Below the pieces are notes generated by a model. It made no database searches. It saw nothing but the letters and a program-made list of their open reading frames with translations, and was not told where the DNA came from. Shown here piece after piece: positions 45,304 through 55,629 of a DNA stretch of 64,000 nt. The first letter of the stretch is position 1. Each line of letters begins with the position of its first letter. The stretch is from positions 58,330,501 to 58,394,500 of the forward strand of contig CM060899.1 in assembly GCA_030762935.1 (NCBI GenBank), given 5' to 3'. This DNA is from Hymenopus coronatus (Eukaryota > Arthropoda > Insecta > Mantodea > Hymenopodidae). The position numbers and the translations under genes were made by a program.

Positions 45304-46026
45304 GAAAATATGATGTGTTCCATTCACATGACTTTCTCTACATCTCTGCAACAAATTGTTATTAAAAAGTTTATGCTTCCATTTACTTCATGCTAATCGA
45401 GAAAAATTAGCAGAAATAGTCTTATTACTTGCTTCCTTGTAAGTAAAAGCGAAATAAGGGAGAACCATAAGTTAAAGTGATAGTCAAAATCTGGTTGCTA
45501 TGTGACTGAAGTTCCTTTGTTTATTTGGAGGGAGTTGACAAATTCCTGTATGAGAAAAGTATGTTTTTTAAAGCTGAAACCAATACCAAGGAATATGTAA
45601 AAAACGATCAACTCCACGAAAAAAAAATTATATAACATAAATTGTGTGTTTTAACGTGATCTACATTTTTTGTGTGATGAGTTTTTGTCCATCTCTTACG
45701 GTTTAGCTATTATGCAAAATTCTGTAAATTCATCCAGTACAAAGTGGTCTTCAGAGGCTACTCCCAGAATATTAGAGATATGCATTTTAATTGTCAGGTA
45801 AATATTTTTGATATACGATAGATATTTTAATCAAAATCGTTAGTCATTTTTGAAAATCAAAATTTTCAAAAAAAGTTCCATGTAAAGGTTAGGGGGATTT
45901 TCTTGAAAATCTTCGTGTCACATCCTTGGAAGATACCTAACTTAAATTTGTATTTAGCGGTCTTTTCGTTTTTGAGCTATGCTACACACAGACACACACA
46001 CGCATACACGGACCTTTTTCCAAAAA
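45304..46026 (-). mobile_element. Element A copy lacking its palindromic end
   Basis: Starts GAAAATATGATGTGTTCC and runs to GACCTTTTTCCAAAAACAGG, where it is cut off before the palindrome. Confidence 0.88.
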
Positions 46027-46264
46027 CAGGACTTGGTTGTGTTATTATTAAAGATAATGGAAATGAATATATAACCAATTTACGAAATGAATGCCCGTAA
46101 AAGATGTCAAGTTGCGTTTCCGTTTGTAACCAGAACACTGAAATTATTGAATTCTGATCATGGCTTGTATGCAAAACGTATCAAAAAGGTTGATAATGGA
46201 AACATAAAAAATTGCTTGATTGACCCGGGAATACGCGGACAATATTTAGTCTGGAGGTTGACCT
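46027..46264. other. Unassigned interval upstream of the GC-rich block
   Basis: Ordinary composition with no recognised exon or repeat. Confidence 0.4.
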
Positions 46265-46760
46265 TTGCCCACCCGTTGTTTGGGTGAATGTGTGGGGACC
46301 ACTGCCGGAGCCCTCTGTAGGCAGGGCGGGTCATTCGGCGGCGCTCATAAGAGGGGTGGGGGTAGCGACGCCCAAGCACCGTCGGTCGGATCTTCGATCG
46401 GACGCTGCGCGTGCCTCCTAGCGGGGAAAACCGGCAGCACATATCGCGCGAGGTAACGTTTCCCTGTGCCAGGCCGCATGGCTACGTAGGGAGGTGAGCT
46501 GTTCACCTAAACTCGCGAAATTCACTGCTGTATCGCGAACTTTTGGTGAAGTGCGTGAGAATGTGTCCGCGAGTGTGTGTTGTGTGCGATGGTGACATGT
46601 CGGCGGGACGCTACCTCTAGACTACCCTTTACTGAGCGTGTGTACCTTGTTTTGTGAAGGATGTGTTACAAGTGCAGGGGGTGGGTAGCCTTCGCTAGGT
46701 CATAAGCTTGTCTCAGAGGTAATGAAACTTTAACTAGTGGTAGAGTGATCATGATCTCCC
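46265..46760 (+). promoter_or_regulatory. GC- and CpG-rich block, candidate promoter / 5' UTR
   Basis: Composition changes sharply at about 46265, with frequent CpG (GGTCGGATCTTCGATCGGAC, CATATCGCGCGAGGTAACG) and poor coding potential up to the in-frame stop at 46752-46754 before the long proline-rich frame. GCGCGAG|GTAACG at about 46452 could be a splice donor of a non-coding first exon. It fits a promoter/5' UTR region for the long exon, but a GC-rich upstream exon cannot be excluded. No TATA box in an obvious position. Confidence 0.45.
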
Positions 46761-46787
46761 GTTGAGGGAGCTACAAGCCGCCGTGGT

Positions 46788-48559
46788 GTGTGGTCGGCGG
46801 TTCCCACCATAAGTTTCAATCTCTCCAACGTGTGGTTCCACGGGGTCGGAGCGCTCCCCCTCAGGCCGGACCCCGTGTCCGGGGGCTCCCAGCCGGACAC
46901 GCAGCAAGCGCGCCTGGCCGAGCCCGTGCCCCCTGTGCCCCCCGACATGCTCACTGGCCCCCCCGATTACAGGAACACGGAAGAAAACACGGACCTGCTT
47001 GTGAGGCGCCGGATCGGAGGGTGCAAGCTAAACGGAGCCGCTTTGCCTGTCCCCGAGGAAGCTGCCAATTGTATTTCTAGACAACATAGACTTCCTCCAG
47101 GGCTACTCCCCGTGCCGCCCCCGGTAGTTCCCAGCACTAAATTCGCAACATTAGAGAATAGAAAAAAGGGTGCATCCCCACTTTACTCGCCGGCGACAAC
47201 ACCGGAACCTCCCCACTCTAGCGAAGAACCGCCTAAGTGTGAGGAAAGCAAGAAAGAAGACGAAACCGCACCAGCATATTTCCCTTCGCCGCCTGACGAA
47301 TCCTCTTCTTCACAAGAGTCTTCCTCGGAGAGTGACGAACAGGAAGAGACCGAGAAAGACACTCCTAACATTCCAATCATCAGGAAGTCCGCTTCGATCA
47401 CTACGCTTGTAGCCGATTTTATTCCTCCTCCAAAAACTCCGTTTAAAGAGCAGGAAAACGTTAAGACAGAGTCCTCTGAAACATCATTCCCACTAGTTAA
47501 GACACCACAACTCTCAACCTTCCTTCCGGAGAAGAAAAAGACAGCTGCAGAGGCTGTTGGTAGTAAGGTTCCACCTCCACCACCTCCTAGAACGTTCCAT
47601 TCTTTGGCAACGCCTTCACCGAAAACACCTGCTGCGCTAATAGTAGAGCAACCACAGGAAAATCCTCCTAAGCTTCCTCCCAAACCGGCATCGTCGCTGC
47701 TGTATTTATTACTGGAGCCGGAGTTGTCAGACGGACGCAAGTCACCTCTGGTAGAGCCTCTGTACAAGAACATCGGTGGGGGCTCTAAATCAGGTAGCCG
47801 AACCAACCTCACTACAGCAGAGTTTGTCCTCGTCAAACAGACTGAGTGTCAGTGTGCCTCTGCACAACAGAGGCCACCGACACCCGCAAGACCCAAAAGC
47901 GTAGCCTTTGTACTTGATCAGAAGAGAGAAGACGAGGATATCCCACCTCCACCGCCACCCCCATCCCTCCGGAGCCTCACCAAATCCTTTACTACCCCTA
48001 GCGGCAGCGGCACGGCCCCTTCGCTGCTCCTTCTGAGCCCCGGCACATCGACATCATCGCTCTCCATACCTCCTAGAATATCTCCTAAGAAAGAGCTTCT
48101 GTTGGTGAGGCAACAAACCCCTCCAGGTCTAAAACCCGGTACCAATAAACGAAGGAGTGCGTCTCCAGCACGTATTATCATCGACGGGGAGTTCGAGGGC
48201 GAGATCGTGCAAGTGGTGACAAGCGGCGGGGAAGTTCTTAGCGTGGTCAGTACTGACGAACCTCCCCCGGACTCGAGCTCGCTCAGAGCATCTTCGAGCA
48301 AGTCTTCCTCTTTGGTTTCCTTGGTGCGAATAGAGATGGGTGCCAGTGGGGGTGCTGGAGCGGGGGCGAAGGGAGCGGCGGCAGCTGCTAGTGAGGCGGC
48401 TGAGAGCTGTGGAGGCGGTGCTTGTCGCAAGATCCTATCCGGAAGACACCACCACCAACAGCAGCAGCAACCGCAAGTGGTCACTTCCGTTGTTAAAACT
48501 CAACAACAGCAACCAGGAACCAAAGGCAGTGGTCCTGGACCTGGAGGAGGAGGATCTCA
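46788..48559 (+). CDS. Long proline/serine-rich coding exon (host gene)
   Basis: A 590-codon open frame, GC-rich and open upstream to the stop at 46752-46754, ends at the donor CAG|GTATAA. The first in-frame ATG is at 46947, giving MLTGPPDYRNTEENTDLLV as a plausible N-terminus. GTG at 46788 is only the first alternative start, and the exon could instead begin at a splice acceptor such as GTTGAG|GGA at 46766, which would match the phase-0 end of the exon at 29861. The protein is low-complexity: acidic Ser/Glu run near residues 165-190, poly-Pro at about 261-267 and 385-392, PPKLPPKPA (SH3-ligand type) near 296, Ala/Gly-rich stretch near 523-535, and HHH plus poly-Gln near 553-563. No catalytic domain. 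It resembles scaffold or cytoskeletal adaptor proteins with SH3/EVH1/profilin-binding sites. Not identified further. Confidence 0.72.
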
Positions 48560-48586
48560 GGTATAAACTCCTTTTATGGTATTTAT

Positions 48587-48944
48587 CTTTAGTCGCTTTG
48601 ACTCGTAATTATTTCATCTGTAACGATTATACATAATGATAATTATAATAATAATAATATTAATAATCATAATCATTTACAGAATAATTATAGCGATCCA
48701 TTGAAATGAAATGAAAATGTAGTTAATCAACAATTATATTGATAACAGCACAAGAAGTTTATACTCTTTAGAAAATTAAACAGAGAATGACAAGAAATTG
48801 TACAGAAATATTTAACCTTTAGTAATTAAATTTCAATTAATGAAGACTAATTAACAGCTTCAGGAATATGTTACAATTTTAGATACAATATAAACAAATA
48901 CTTTCCCTATTAATCAGTTTTAAATCACTAGTAATTTTGTAATT
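48587..48944 (+). repeat. Intron segment, first copy of a direct duplication
   Basis: Beginning 28 bases after the splice donor, this segment (TTTAGTCGCTTTGACTCGTA, CACAAGAAGTTTATACTC, CTAATTAACAGCTTCAGG) is repeated in the same orientation at 49508-49850 with moderate divergence. An element A copy lies between the two. Confidence 0.85.
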
Positions 48945-49507
48945 ACTTTCTCTAGTCCGTATGTACAATGTACATAGTGGATAGAGCAGGTACTGTGTTC
49001 CATCTAAAAATTCAATCTTGAGATTTCACCAGAAATATATGTTTGAGGTCCCCTGAGTCCGTAAAAAACACATTTTTAGAAAAATGGCGTGTATATGTGT
49101 GGGTGTGGGTGTGTGTACAGCATAGCTCAAAAACGAAAAGTCTGTAAATACAAAACTAGGCATTTAAGTTTAGGTTGCTACACGAAGATTTTCAAGAAAA
49201 TCCCCCATCATAAACTACCCTTTACATGGACAATTTTTCAAACATTTTGACTGTCTCAAAAATGGCTAACGATTTTGATTAAAATATCGCATATTAAAAA
49301 TATTTACATCGCAAATAAAATGTATATATTGAATTTTCTAGGTATAGCCTCTGAAAACCTCTTTATTCTGGATGAATTTTGCATAACGGTTAAACAGTAA
49401 GAGCTAGACAAAAACTTACTACACAAAAATATAGATCTCGTTAAAACACATAAATTACATCATATACATTTGTATGTAGAGTTGACCGTTTCTGAGATAT
49501 TCCTTTT
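48945..49507 (+). mobile_element. Element A copy, 3'-truncated
   Basis: Palindromic end ACTTTCTCTAGTCCGTATGT to CGTTTCTGAGATATTCC, then abutted by the second copy of the duplicated intron segment. Confidence 0.88.
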
Positions 49508-49850
49508 CTTTAGTCGCTTTGACTCGTGTTTTATTGGGGCTGTAATGATTATACATTATGATAATAATAATTTACGGAATAATTATAACGATCCATTGGA
49601 ATGCAATGAAAATTAGTATAATTAACGATTATGTTAATATTTAAAGTAACAACAACACAAGAAGTTTATCTCCTTAGAACATTAAACTGAGGATATTAAT
49701 AAATTGTACAGGAGTATTTAGCATTTAGTAATCGTTAAATTTAATTAATAAAAGCTAATTAAGAGATACCTGAATATATGTTACAGCTTTAGATTACAAT
49801 GTAGACACATACTTTAATTATTAAGCATTTATATCACTACCAATCTTGTA
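49508..49850 (+). repeat. Intron segment, second copy of a direct duplication
   Basis: TTTAGTCGCTTTGACTCGTG, GATCCATTGGAATGCAATGA, CACAAGAAGTTTATCTCC and AAAGCTAATTAAGAGATACC align in order with 48587-48944. The last matching block is ATCTTGTAAT. Confidence 0.85.
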
Positions 49851-49995
49851 ATATTAAATGTTGTACTTTGCGGTGGAACATTTCTTTTTTGAATGGCCGA
49901 TTCTCAGTAAGTAATGGTCATTTAATGCGTATATACTATTCAAATGCTCTTTTTCTAATTACGATTTTTGTAATAAGGTAATTTATTGCTCACTT

Positions 49996-50735
49996 CTTAA
50001 GGAGAGGAAGTATTGCATTTCTCCGAAAATGTTGATAGCGAGATTTCACCATATTAACAAAAAGCATTTTCAGAAAAGGTTCGGCAGTGCGCGCACGCAC
50101 GCGTGGGTGTGTATCTGGAACAGCATATATAAAAGTCAAAACCGTGTAAATACCAAACTTTGCATTTAAGTTCAGCATTTTCCAAGATTCCACACCACTA
50201 TTTGAAATAAAATCCCGTGCCGAAAATATTTAAATGGGACATTTGTTTAAAAGTATAGATTTTCTCAAAACAACTCAAAAGAATTTTGTTCAAATAAACT
50301 ACTTTAATATATGTTTATTATAAATTGAATGGAAATAGACTGTGAAGTCCTCTTCATTCTGGATAGAAGGCGTAACCAGGGGTTGGGACCCCTTTGCTAA
50401 AAACTGTAAAGAGTAACATCGAAATCTAATATAAATCCAATTTCTGCACTTTGGTTACGAATAAAAATAAATATTTTATGTATTTTTAAATATTTAAACT
50501 CAGGACTAAATCATATTTCTGATTCAGTTTTATACAAAGTGTTTAACAAATACATTCATATACATAACGCTACCCTTAATACATTTCTGGATAGGCTACT
50601 GCTCTGAACGATTTTTGCATAATTGACAAAACATAAGAAATGTTTAAAATATTACTAAATTATAAATGTAAATCTCGTTAATGCTCACAAGCTATGTAAT
50701 ATATGTTAAACAAACATATCATGGAGTTAAACAAA
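49996..50735 (+). mobile_element. Element A copy, old, with internal insert
   Basis: Starts without its palindrome (GGAGAGGAAGTATTGCATTT), follows the consensus to CTTCATTCTGGATAG at about 50366, is interrupted by about 210 bp of unrelated sequence, and resumes near 50580 to AACATATCATGGAGTTAA. Confidence 0.65.
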
Positions 50736-50767
50736 ACAAAAAAACAAAACAAAAAACAAATGAAAAA

Positions 50768-51350
50768 CTGCTGTGTAGTTTCTTTTCGACGTTCGCTGCC
50801 ACGACGATTACTGCTCGCTACGAATTTCCCGTCGAAACTCGCTCATCTTTTGCATGCGATGCACTCCCAGTGAGAACTGAACTCTGGGCATGACTTCGTT
50901 CCTTTTTTGTACCTGCTGATTACGTGACAGGCAATTTCCAGAAGCAGTTGCAAGTGCAAAACCACCGCAGGTGTCATAAATTCACTCAGGTGTAACTATG
51001 CGGGCTTCGACATAGGAAACCCTCCAACATAACACGTATCCACTCGCACAGGTGTAACAATTACTTGCCACCAGCACACGTGTCTACAAACGGCTATGAC
51101 TTACGAACACACACGTTCGGTGATTACAGCCGCAGGGCGTAGTCATATAATCAGAAGTTTGCATAGAGTATAGATTTACTGCACGTTTTGTTACAAGGGG
51201 TGTAACGACAATCGATAGTGAGATGCTTATAAGCGGATCGCAATAAGCTGGCTTTGAAATTCCATCATACTCTGTCCACACAAGTGAATAGCGACAGAAT
51301 CACACTCACATATACACTCAGATATGGCGTGAAAGGAACTTAATTGATTT
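50768..51350 (-). repeat. Unit X copy 1: promoter-like repeat
   Basis: Read on the minus strand it runs from TCACGCCATATCTGAG through the blocks shared with the other copies (GTGCAGTAAATCTATAC, AACGTGTGTGTTCG, TACACCTGAGTGAATTTATG) to GTCACGTAATCAGCAGG with a weakened TATA box (TACAAAAAA). GAGTTCAGTTCTCACTGGGA follows, then ATGAGCGAGTTTCGACGGGA. That start codon would give MSEFRREIRSEQ then stop. The order TATA-like, TCAGT initiator-like, ATG is preserved with copy 2. Confidence 0.65.
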
Positions 51351-51377
51351 TTTTACTTAAAGGCCATTAACCAGTCG

Positions 51378-51618
51378 CCCTCCGTGGTGTAATGGTTACC
51401 ATGCTAGCCTTATATAGCCAAGGTCGCGGGTTCAAACCCGGCAAAGGACAATGAATTTTTTTTATCTTCCTTCGGAAGGGAAGTAAAACCGTTGGTCCCG
51501 TGATTTAGGTTTACGGCACGTAAAAGAAAACTCAAGCCTGATAAAAGAGACCTCTGAGCAAAATTAAGCTGTCTTTCACGTCCAATATAGAATGGGATGC
51601 TGAGAACCACAGCAGTTA
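51378..51618 (+). repeat. tRNA-derived SINE, type A, best-preserved
   Basis: Head CCCTCCGTGGTGTAATGGTT, ACCATGCTAGCC, B-box GGTCGCGGGTTCAAACCCGG, then CTTCCTTCGGAAGGGAAGTA, TTTACGGCACGTAAAAG and the tail GAATGGGATGCTGAGAACC. The cloverleaf does not close properly beyond the B-box arm, so it is not a tRNA gene. Confidence 0.85.
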
Positions 51619-51642
51619 AAGAGCGTCCATAAATAAAACTCC

Positions 51643-51745
51643 ATTTAAATGATTCCCTACTACTTAGAAGGAAGCAAGAAATAAGGCCATTTCTATTAAT
51701 GTTTATCTCAATTTGCTTGAAGTAAAGAGAAAAATAGACTTTTAA
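51643..51745 (+). mobile_element. Element A terminal fragment
   Basis: Contains CCCTACTACTTAGAAGGAAG, ATTTCTATTAATGTTTATCT and TTGCTTGAAGTAAAGAG, the region just before the small-hairpin end. Confidence 0.75.
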
Positions 51746-51749
51746 AAAA

Positions 51750-52010
51750 ACAAATAAACAAAAAAAAAAAAAAAACCTAGTTGGTCATATCGGATGGTGA
51801 ATGAAATCGGGTTGGTGAAATGATGCTCAAATGATCTCGGGGTCCATGGAGCTTAAAGTTACTCGACATTCTTCCTCTCGGAATATGGGAAAATTCCGAA
51901 GAAAAAAAACCTCATCCGGATAATTCACCCTAAGCGAGAATCGAACTCGCGACCTGTTGAATGTGAAGCACACACGCTACCACAACACTACCCAGGCGGG
52001 CAATTGTATT
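51750..52010 (-). repeat. tRNA-derived SINE, type E, with A-rich tail
   Basis: Reversed: CCGCCTGGGTAGTGTTGTGG, B-box CAGGTCGCGAGTTCGATTCT, then GAGTAACTTTAAGCTCCATG and GATCATTTGAGCATCATTTC. Read in the + direction an A-run precedes it at 51747-51776. The same body occurs at 62361-62590 (minus) and 57595-57800 (plus). Confidence 0.82.
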
Positions 52011-52264
52011 AAGTTGTTCTACAGAAGAGCTTGGCATCTTAAGACACGTATCTCCTAATCAGATTATGGAAATAAATTGCATCACACCCTATCCTTACTA
52101 AAATATGATCACTCAAATAGACTTTCTATATTCAGTATTGTTTATTTTATATGGGTTAAAAAAACAGAACTCCCTCTCCCTCCCTCCTACAAACACTCTT
52201 ATTTCTTCCTCAAACTGACTAAAATAAGAATCTGGCCACAAATAACTTACTTCAATTCTTTTAT
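52011..52264. other. Unassigned interval
   Basis: No recognised feature beyond a CTCCCTC-rich run near 52170-52190. Confidence 0.4.
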
Positions 52265-53385
52265 AACACTTCTGCCGTGTAGTTTGTTTTCGACATACCT
52301 TGCGGCGATGCTCGCAACGAATTTTTCGTCGAAACTCACTCATCTTTTGCGATGCACTACCAGTGAGAACTGAACTCTGGGCAAAAATCAATCATTTAGG
52401 CACGTTTGTGTCAGGGCTGTTTAAGGAGGATACCTCTTCAGCCTAGTTTGGTTTTTAATGTTGTGTTTTGGAGAGATCACTTGCATTTATTTACAGTTTG
52501 TAGCATCATCATGTTATTCTGGGTGTTTATCTTCTTGGAGTAATCCCCATTCATCTCTACCCTAGATCTTTTGTTTCCAAGTAGACTTGTGATTTGGATT
52601 GTCAGTTGTTATTTTGTTTTTTTTTCGGTTTCTAATGTTTTTGCGTATTTTTAATTTGTGGTTTAATGGTGTCTTGCGTTCTCTTTTATTATGTGCCTAT
52701 TATTTACTTTAAGAGTGCTTGAAGATACTTTTCCTGCTGTTCTTGTTTTTTGTCGTAGTGTTAATAGTGGTAAGTTTTTGACTTTGGATGTTTCTTCTAC
52801 TTTCTTCATCTGTTTTGCTGTGCGTTTGAGTTGCCTCCTGTAGTGTGTATTGTGTGATTTATCTACTGGGCAGGGCTTCGTTCCCCTTTTTATACCTATT
52901 GATCACGTGATAGGCAATTTTTAGAAATAGTTACAAGTGCAAAACCACCGCAGGTATCATAAATTCGCTCAGTTGTAACAATGCGGGCTTCGACATCAGA
53001 AAACCCTCCGACGTAACACACAAGTGTAAAAATCGCAGCTGCGCTGTCAAAAGAACTTGCCGCCGGTACACGTGTCCACTAACACATGTCTAACAATGGA
53101 TACCATGACTTACGAGCACACACGTTCGGCGATTATAGCCACAGGACTTAGTCATATATAGAACTTTGGATAAAATATAGATTTACTGCACGTTTTGTTA
53201 CAAGAGGTGTAAAGATAATTAAATCGATAGTGAGTTGTTTAAAAGCGGATCGCAATTAGCTGGTTTTAAAATTCCATACTGTATCCAAACAAGTGAATAG
53301 CGACAAAATCACACACATTCACACACACTCACACACATATATACACACACAGATATGCCGTGAAAAGGACCTAAATTGATTGAAT
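52265..53385 (-). repeat. Unit X copy 2: promoter-like repeat, interrupted
   Basis: On the minus strand it follows copy 1 block by block. TATAAAAAG lies at 52894-52886, then GGAACGAAGCCCTGCCCAG, and after a ~480-bp insertion GAGTTCAGTTCTCACTGG and ATGAGTGAGTTTCGACG. The start codon at 52343 opens a frame reading MSEFRRKIRCEHRRK, followed by AAG|GTATGT, a good splice-donor match, at 52299/52298. This makes the unit look like promoter plus first exon of a mobile element or retro-dispersed gene. Confidence 0.65.
52384..52865. mobile_element. Unclassified insertion in unit X copy 2
   Basis: About 480 bp absent from copies 1 and 3, flanked by the direct repeat CTGGGCA (52377-52383 and 52866-52872). 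T-rich on the + strand. No coding capacity or inverted ends recognised. Confidence 0.7.
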
Positions 53386-53387
53386 TG

Positions 53388-53490
53388 ATGCTTTTTAGGT
53401 TCAGGATGCCTAAAAAAATATATTTTTTGGTGAAATCTTGAAATCGAATTTTTGGGTGGAATACAATATTTCCTATTCTTACCATAAGTA
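53388..53490 (-). mobile_element. Element A palindrome-proximal fragment
   Basis: GATGCTTTTTAGGTTCAGGA, GGTGAAATCTTGAAATCG, TTTTTGGGTGGAATACAATA: the part next to the palindromic end, which itself is lost. Confidence 0.75.
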
Positions 53491-53609
53491 GTAGATAAAA
53501 TAAACGTTAGTTCGTTTTAGTTTTATTTGCATTATTCCTTAATAATGATAAACCGATATTCCACAATAGCTTGAAAAGAAACCAGCACTAGGCATGACGT
53601 AAATTGTTA

Positions 53610-53770
53610 ATACATTGATAGGTAGAGTCACACTGAAAAATGCAATGCTATACCCGGGATTTTAACCGCGAATCTCCCGGTCTCTAGTCGCTTGCTCTAT
53701 CACTGACCTATCTTGGTAACATGCTGGCACGGAATTAAATTCTTCGTATGGCTCCCAATTATCTTATTTT
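53610..53770 (-). repeat. tRNA-derived SINE, type F (partial)
   Basis: ACTGAAAAATGCAATGCTAT, GCGAATCTCCCGGTCTCTAG and TGGTAACATGCTGGCACGG match the left half of the SINE at 37538. Confidence 0.7.
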
Positions 53771-53899
53771 TTTTTAATTAAAAAAAAAAAAACAGCTCCG
53801 AAGTTTTGTCAGGGACCCCGGCGCTGAATTCCTTTTTCTTTCTCCTCTTCATCCCCCCCCCCTCGCCCCATTTTCCCAACATTTGCATTGTTTGCCTAT

Positions 53900-54040
53900 C
53901 TGATTACATTTTTTACTTCTAATACGCACATACATACACATTTTCAGAAACTTATGCCCAAGGTGGGGCTCGAACCAACGATCCCCTACGCCACTAAGCA
54001 CCAAAGCGAGGCACTTTAGTGAGCACGGCCCCCTTTAACA
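53900..54040 (-). repeat. tRNA-derived SINE, type H
   Basis: Reversed: GTGCTCACTAAAGTGCCTCG, B-box TTGGTTCGAGCCCCACC, TTGGGCATAAGTTTCTG. It abuts the tail of a type G SINE, so in minus orientation the two lie one after the other. Confidence 0.75.
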
Positions 54041-54116
54041 TCTAAGGTCATATCGGGAGCTTTGCATTAGAAACAACTCGTCTGTAGGTTCTTTACGTTG
54101 AGTTTAAGTCGTTTTA

Positions 54117-54183
<67 letters not shown>

Positions 54184-54335
54184 TACACACATTCACTCTC
54201 ACGTACATACTTCCAGACTCTGTGGGGGATAGGGAATAATTCTGGTTAAAGAAACATACCCCGTCCCAGCCGAAAATCGAACCCGGGACCTCCGGGTGAG
54301 AAGTCAGTTCACTGACCACTCGACCACGGAGGAAG
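54040..54335 (-). repeat. tRNA-derived SINE, type G, with (CT)n(CA)n
   Basis: Reversed head GTGGTCGAGTGGTCAGTGAA, B-box GTCCCGGGTTCGATTTTCGG, body CTTTAACCAGAATTATTCCC and tail AATGCAAAGCTCCCGATATG. A compound (CT)n(CA)n microsatellite at 54121-54187 lies in the body. Confidence 0.85.
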
Positions 54336-54339
54336 TCAA

Positions 54340-54587
54340 TCTTGAATGATACCTCAATGGCGATTTACAATGTCATAAGTGGCTTAAGTCCCGGGCTTCT
54401 CAGTTTAACCAACTCTTATGGTCAATTAGTGTTAATTTAATTGCTTTTCCACAGAAAGCGTGTGTAGAACAGGAGCTAGGTAGAGTCAGACTGAAAAATT
54501 CAATTCCGTAGCAAAAGTGGTTCAAATCCCGGCTCTGGCACTGAATTTTTCAGTCTGTCCAACTCCTATACTACATACGGCTTGAGT
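54340..54587. repeat. tRNA-derived SINE, type F (rearranged)
   Basis: Contains CTCAGTTTAACCAACTC, AGAAAGCGTGTGTAGAACAG (reversed tail), AGACTGAAAAATTCAATTCC and then a forward GTGGTTCAAATCCCGGCTCT with TGAATTTTTCAGTCTGTCC, again the two-headed inverted layout. Confidence 0.7.
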
Positions 54588-55440
54588 GAAAAATCTGATG
54601 TGTTCCATTCACATGACTATTTCCAAAAATGGCTCTAGCAATTTTAATTAGTGTGCTATATGTTTAAGATATTTACATGGCAAACCAAATGTATATCTTG
54701 AATATATTATGGCAAGCGCCTCTGAAGTTCTCTTTATTTTGGATGATTATTGTTGAAAATCATATTCTTCTATCTATTTTGTGATAATCGAGATAAACAT
54801 TTGCAGAAATAGTCTTAATTATTTTCATCCTTGTAAGTAGAAGGAAAATAAGGGCGTACACTAGGCTAAACCGATAGTCAAATCCTTAAAGCTAGTTTCC
54901 ATGTGGTTGAAATCCTCTTCTATGCAGGGCCAGGAGTTTACAGCTTTCCGTGTGACAACATTTTAAGTATTTTGAATCTGAAACAAATAATAAAAAATAA
55001 GGCAGAAACGGATAATTCCACAAAAAAAAAAGTGTATGACATAAATTGTGTATTTTAACGATCTCTACATTCTTTGTGTTTTTGTCTATTATGTATGGTT
55101 TACCAGTTATGCAAAATTCAGCAAAATTCCTTCATGATAAAGAGATCTTTAGAGGTTATTCCCAGAAAATTCAAAATATACATTTTATTTGCCTTATAAA
55201 TTATTTTAAAATACGGTATTATAATCAAACTCATTAGAGCCAATTTTTCGAAAATTTTTTCCATGTTAAGGGTAGTTTGAAGTGGGGGGATTTTTCTCAA
55301 AATTTTCGTGTCGCATCCCTGGAAGATACTAAACTTAAATACCAAGTTTGGTATTTTACCGACTTTTCGTTTTTGAGCTATCGCGTTCGCAGACACACGG
55401 ACACACTGATACACGGAACTTTTTTCTGAAAATACTTTTT
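54588..55440 (-). mobile_element. Element A copy with an inverted internal segment
   Basis: 54588-54620 is the small-hairpin terminus in minus orientation (AAAAATCTGATGTGTTCC). 54621-54747 is a piece of element A in plus orientation (CCAAAAATGGCTCTAGCAAT to CTTTATTTTGGATG). 54748-55440 continues in minus orientation to GAACTTTTTTCTGAAAATAC, without the palindromic end. Confidence 0.85.
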
Positions 55441-55442
55441 TA

Positions 55443-55592
55443 ATTTCTCACACGTACTATGTACATATGGTATAGAGAGCGTATTGTATTGCACCCAACA
55501 TACGGTACCGAGATTTCACCGGAAATACATGTTTTGAGATCCCCTGAATAAAACAATTTAAAAACGTCCGTGCGTATCTATCTCTGTGGTGT

Positions 55593-55629
<37 letters not shown>

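Noticed and set aside
46790..47412. Alternative plus-strand frames at the start of the proline-rich exon
   Set aside because: Arg/Pro-rich frame-shifted readings of the same GC-rich sequence; the 590-codon frame explains the region better.
47183..48484. Two long minus-strand open frames (217 and 188 codons) opposite the proline-rich exon
   Set aside because: They are antisense shadows of a GC-rich, codon-biased plus-strand frame. Their Ser/Gly-rich content mirrors the Pro-rich sense strand and they lack their own start or splice context.
51378..51450. Possible tRNA gene
   Set aside because: The A-box and B-box regions look tRNA-like, but the acceptor and anticodon stems do not close and the body continues as a repeat shared with other loci. 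It is a SINE head.
54104..54319. Minus-strand frame with Arg/Glu and Cys/Val runs
   Set aside because: It is the translation of the (CT)n(CA)n tract and adjacent SINE, not a protein.
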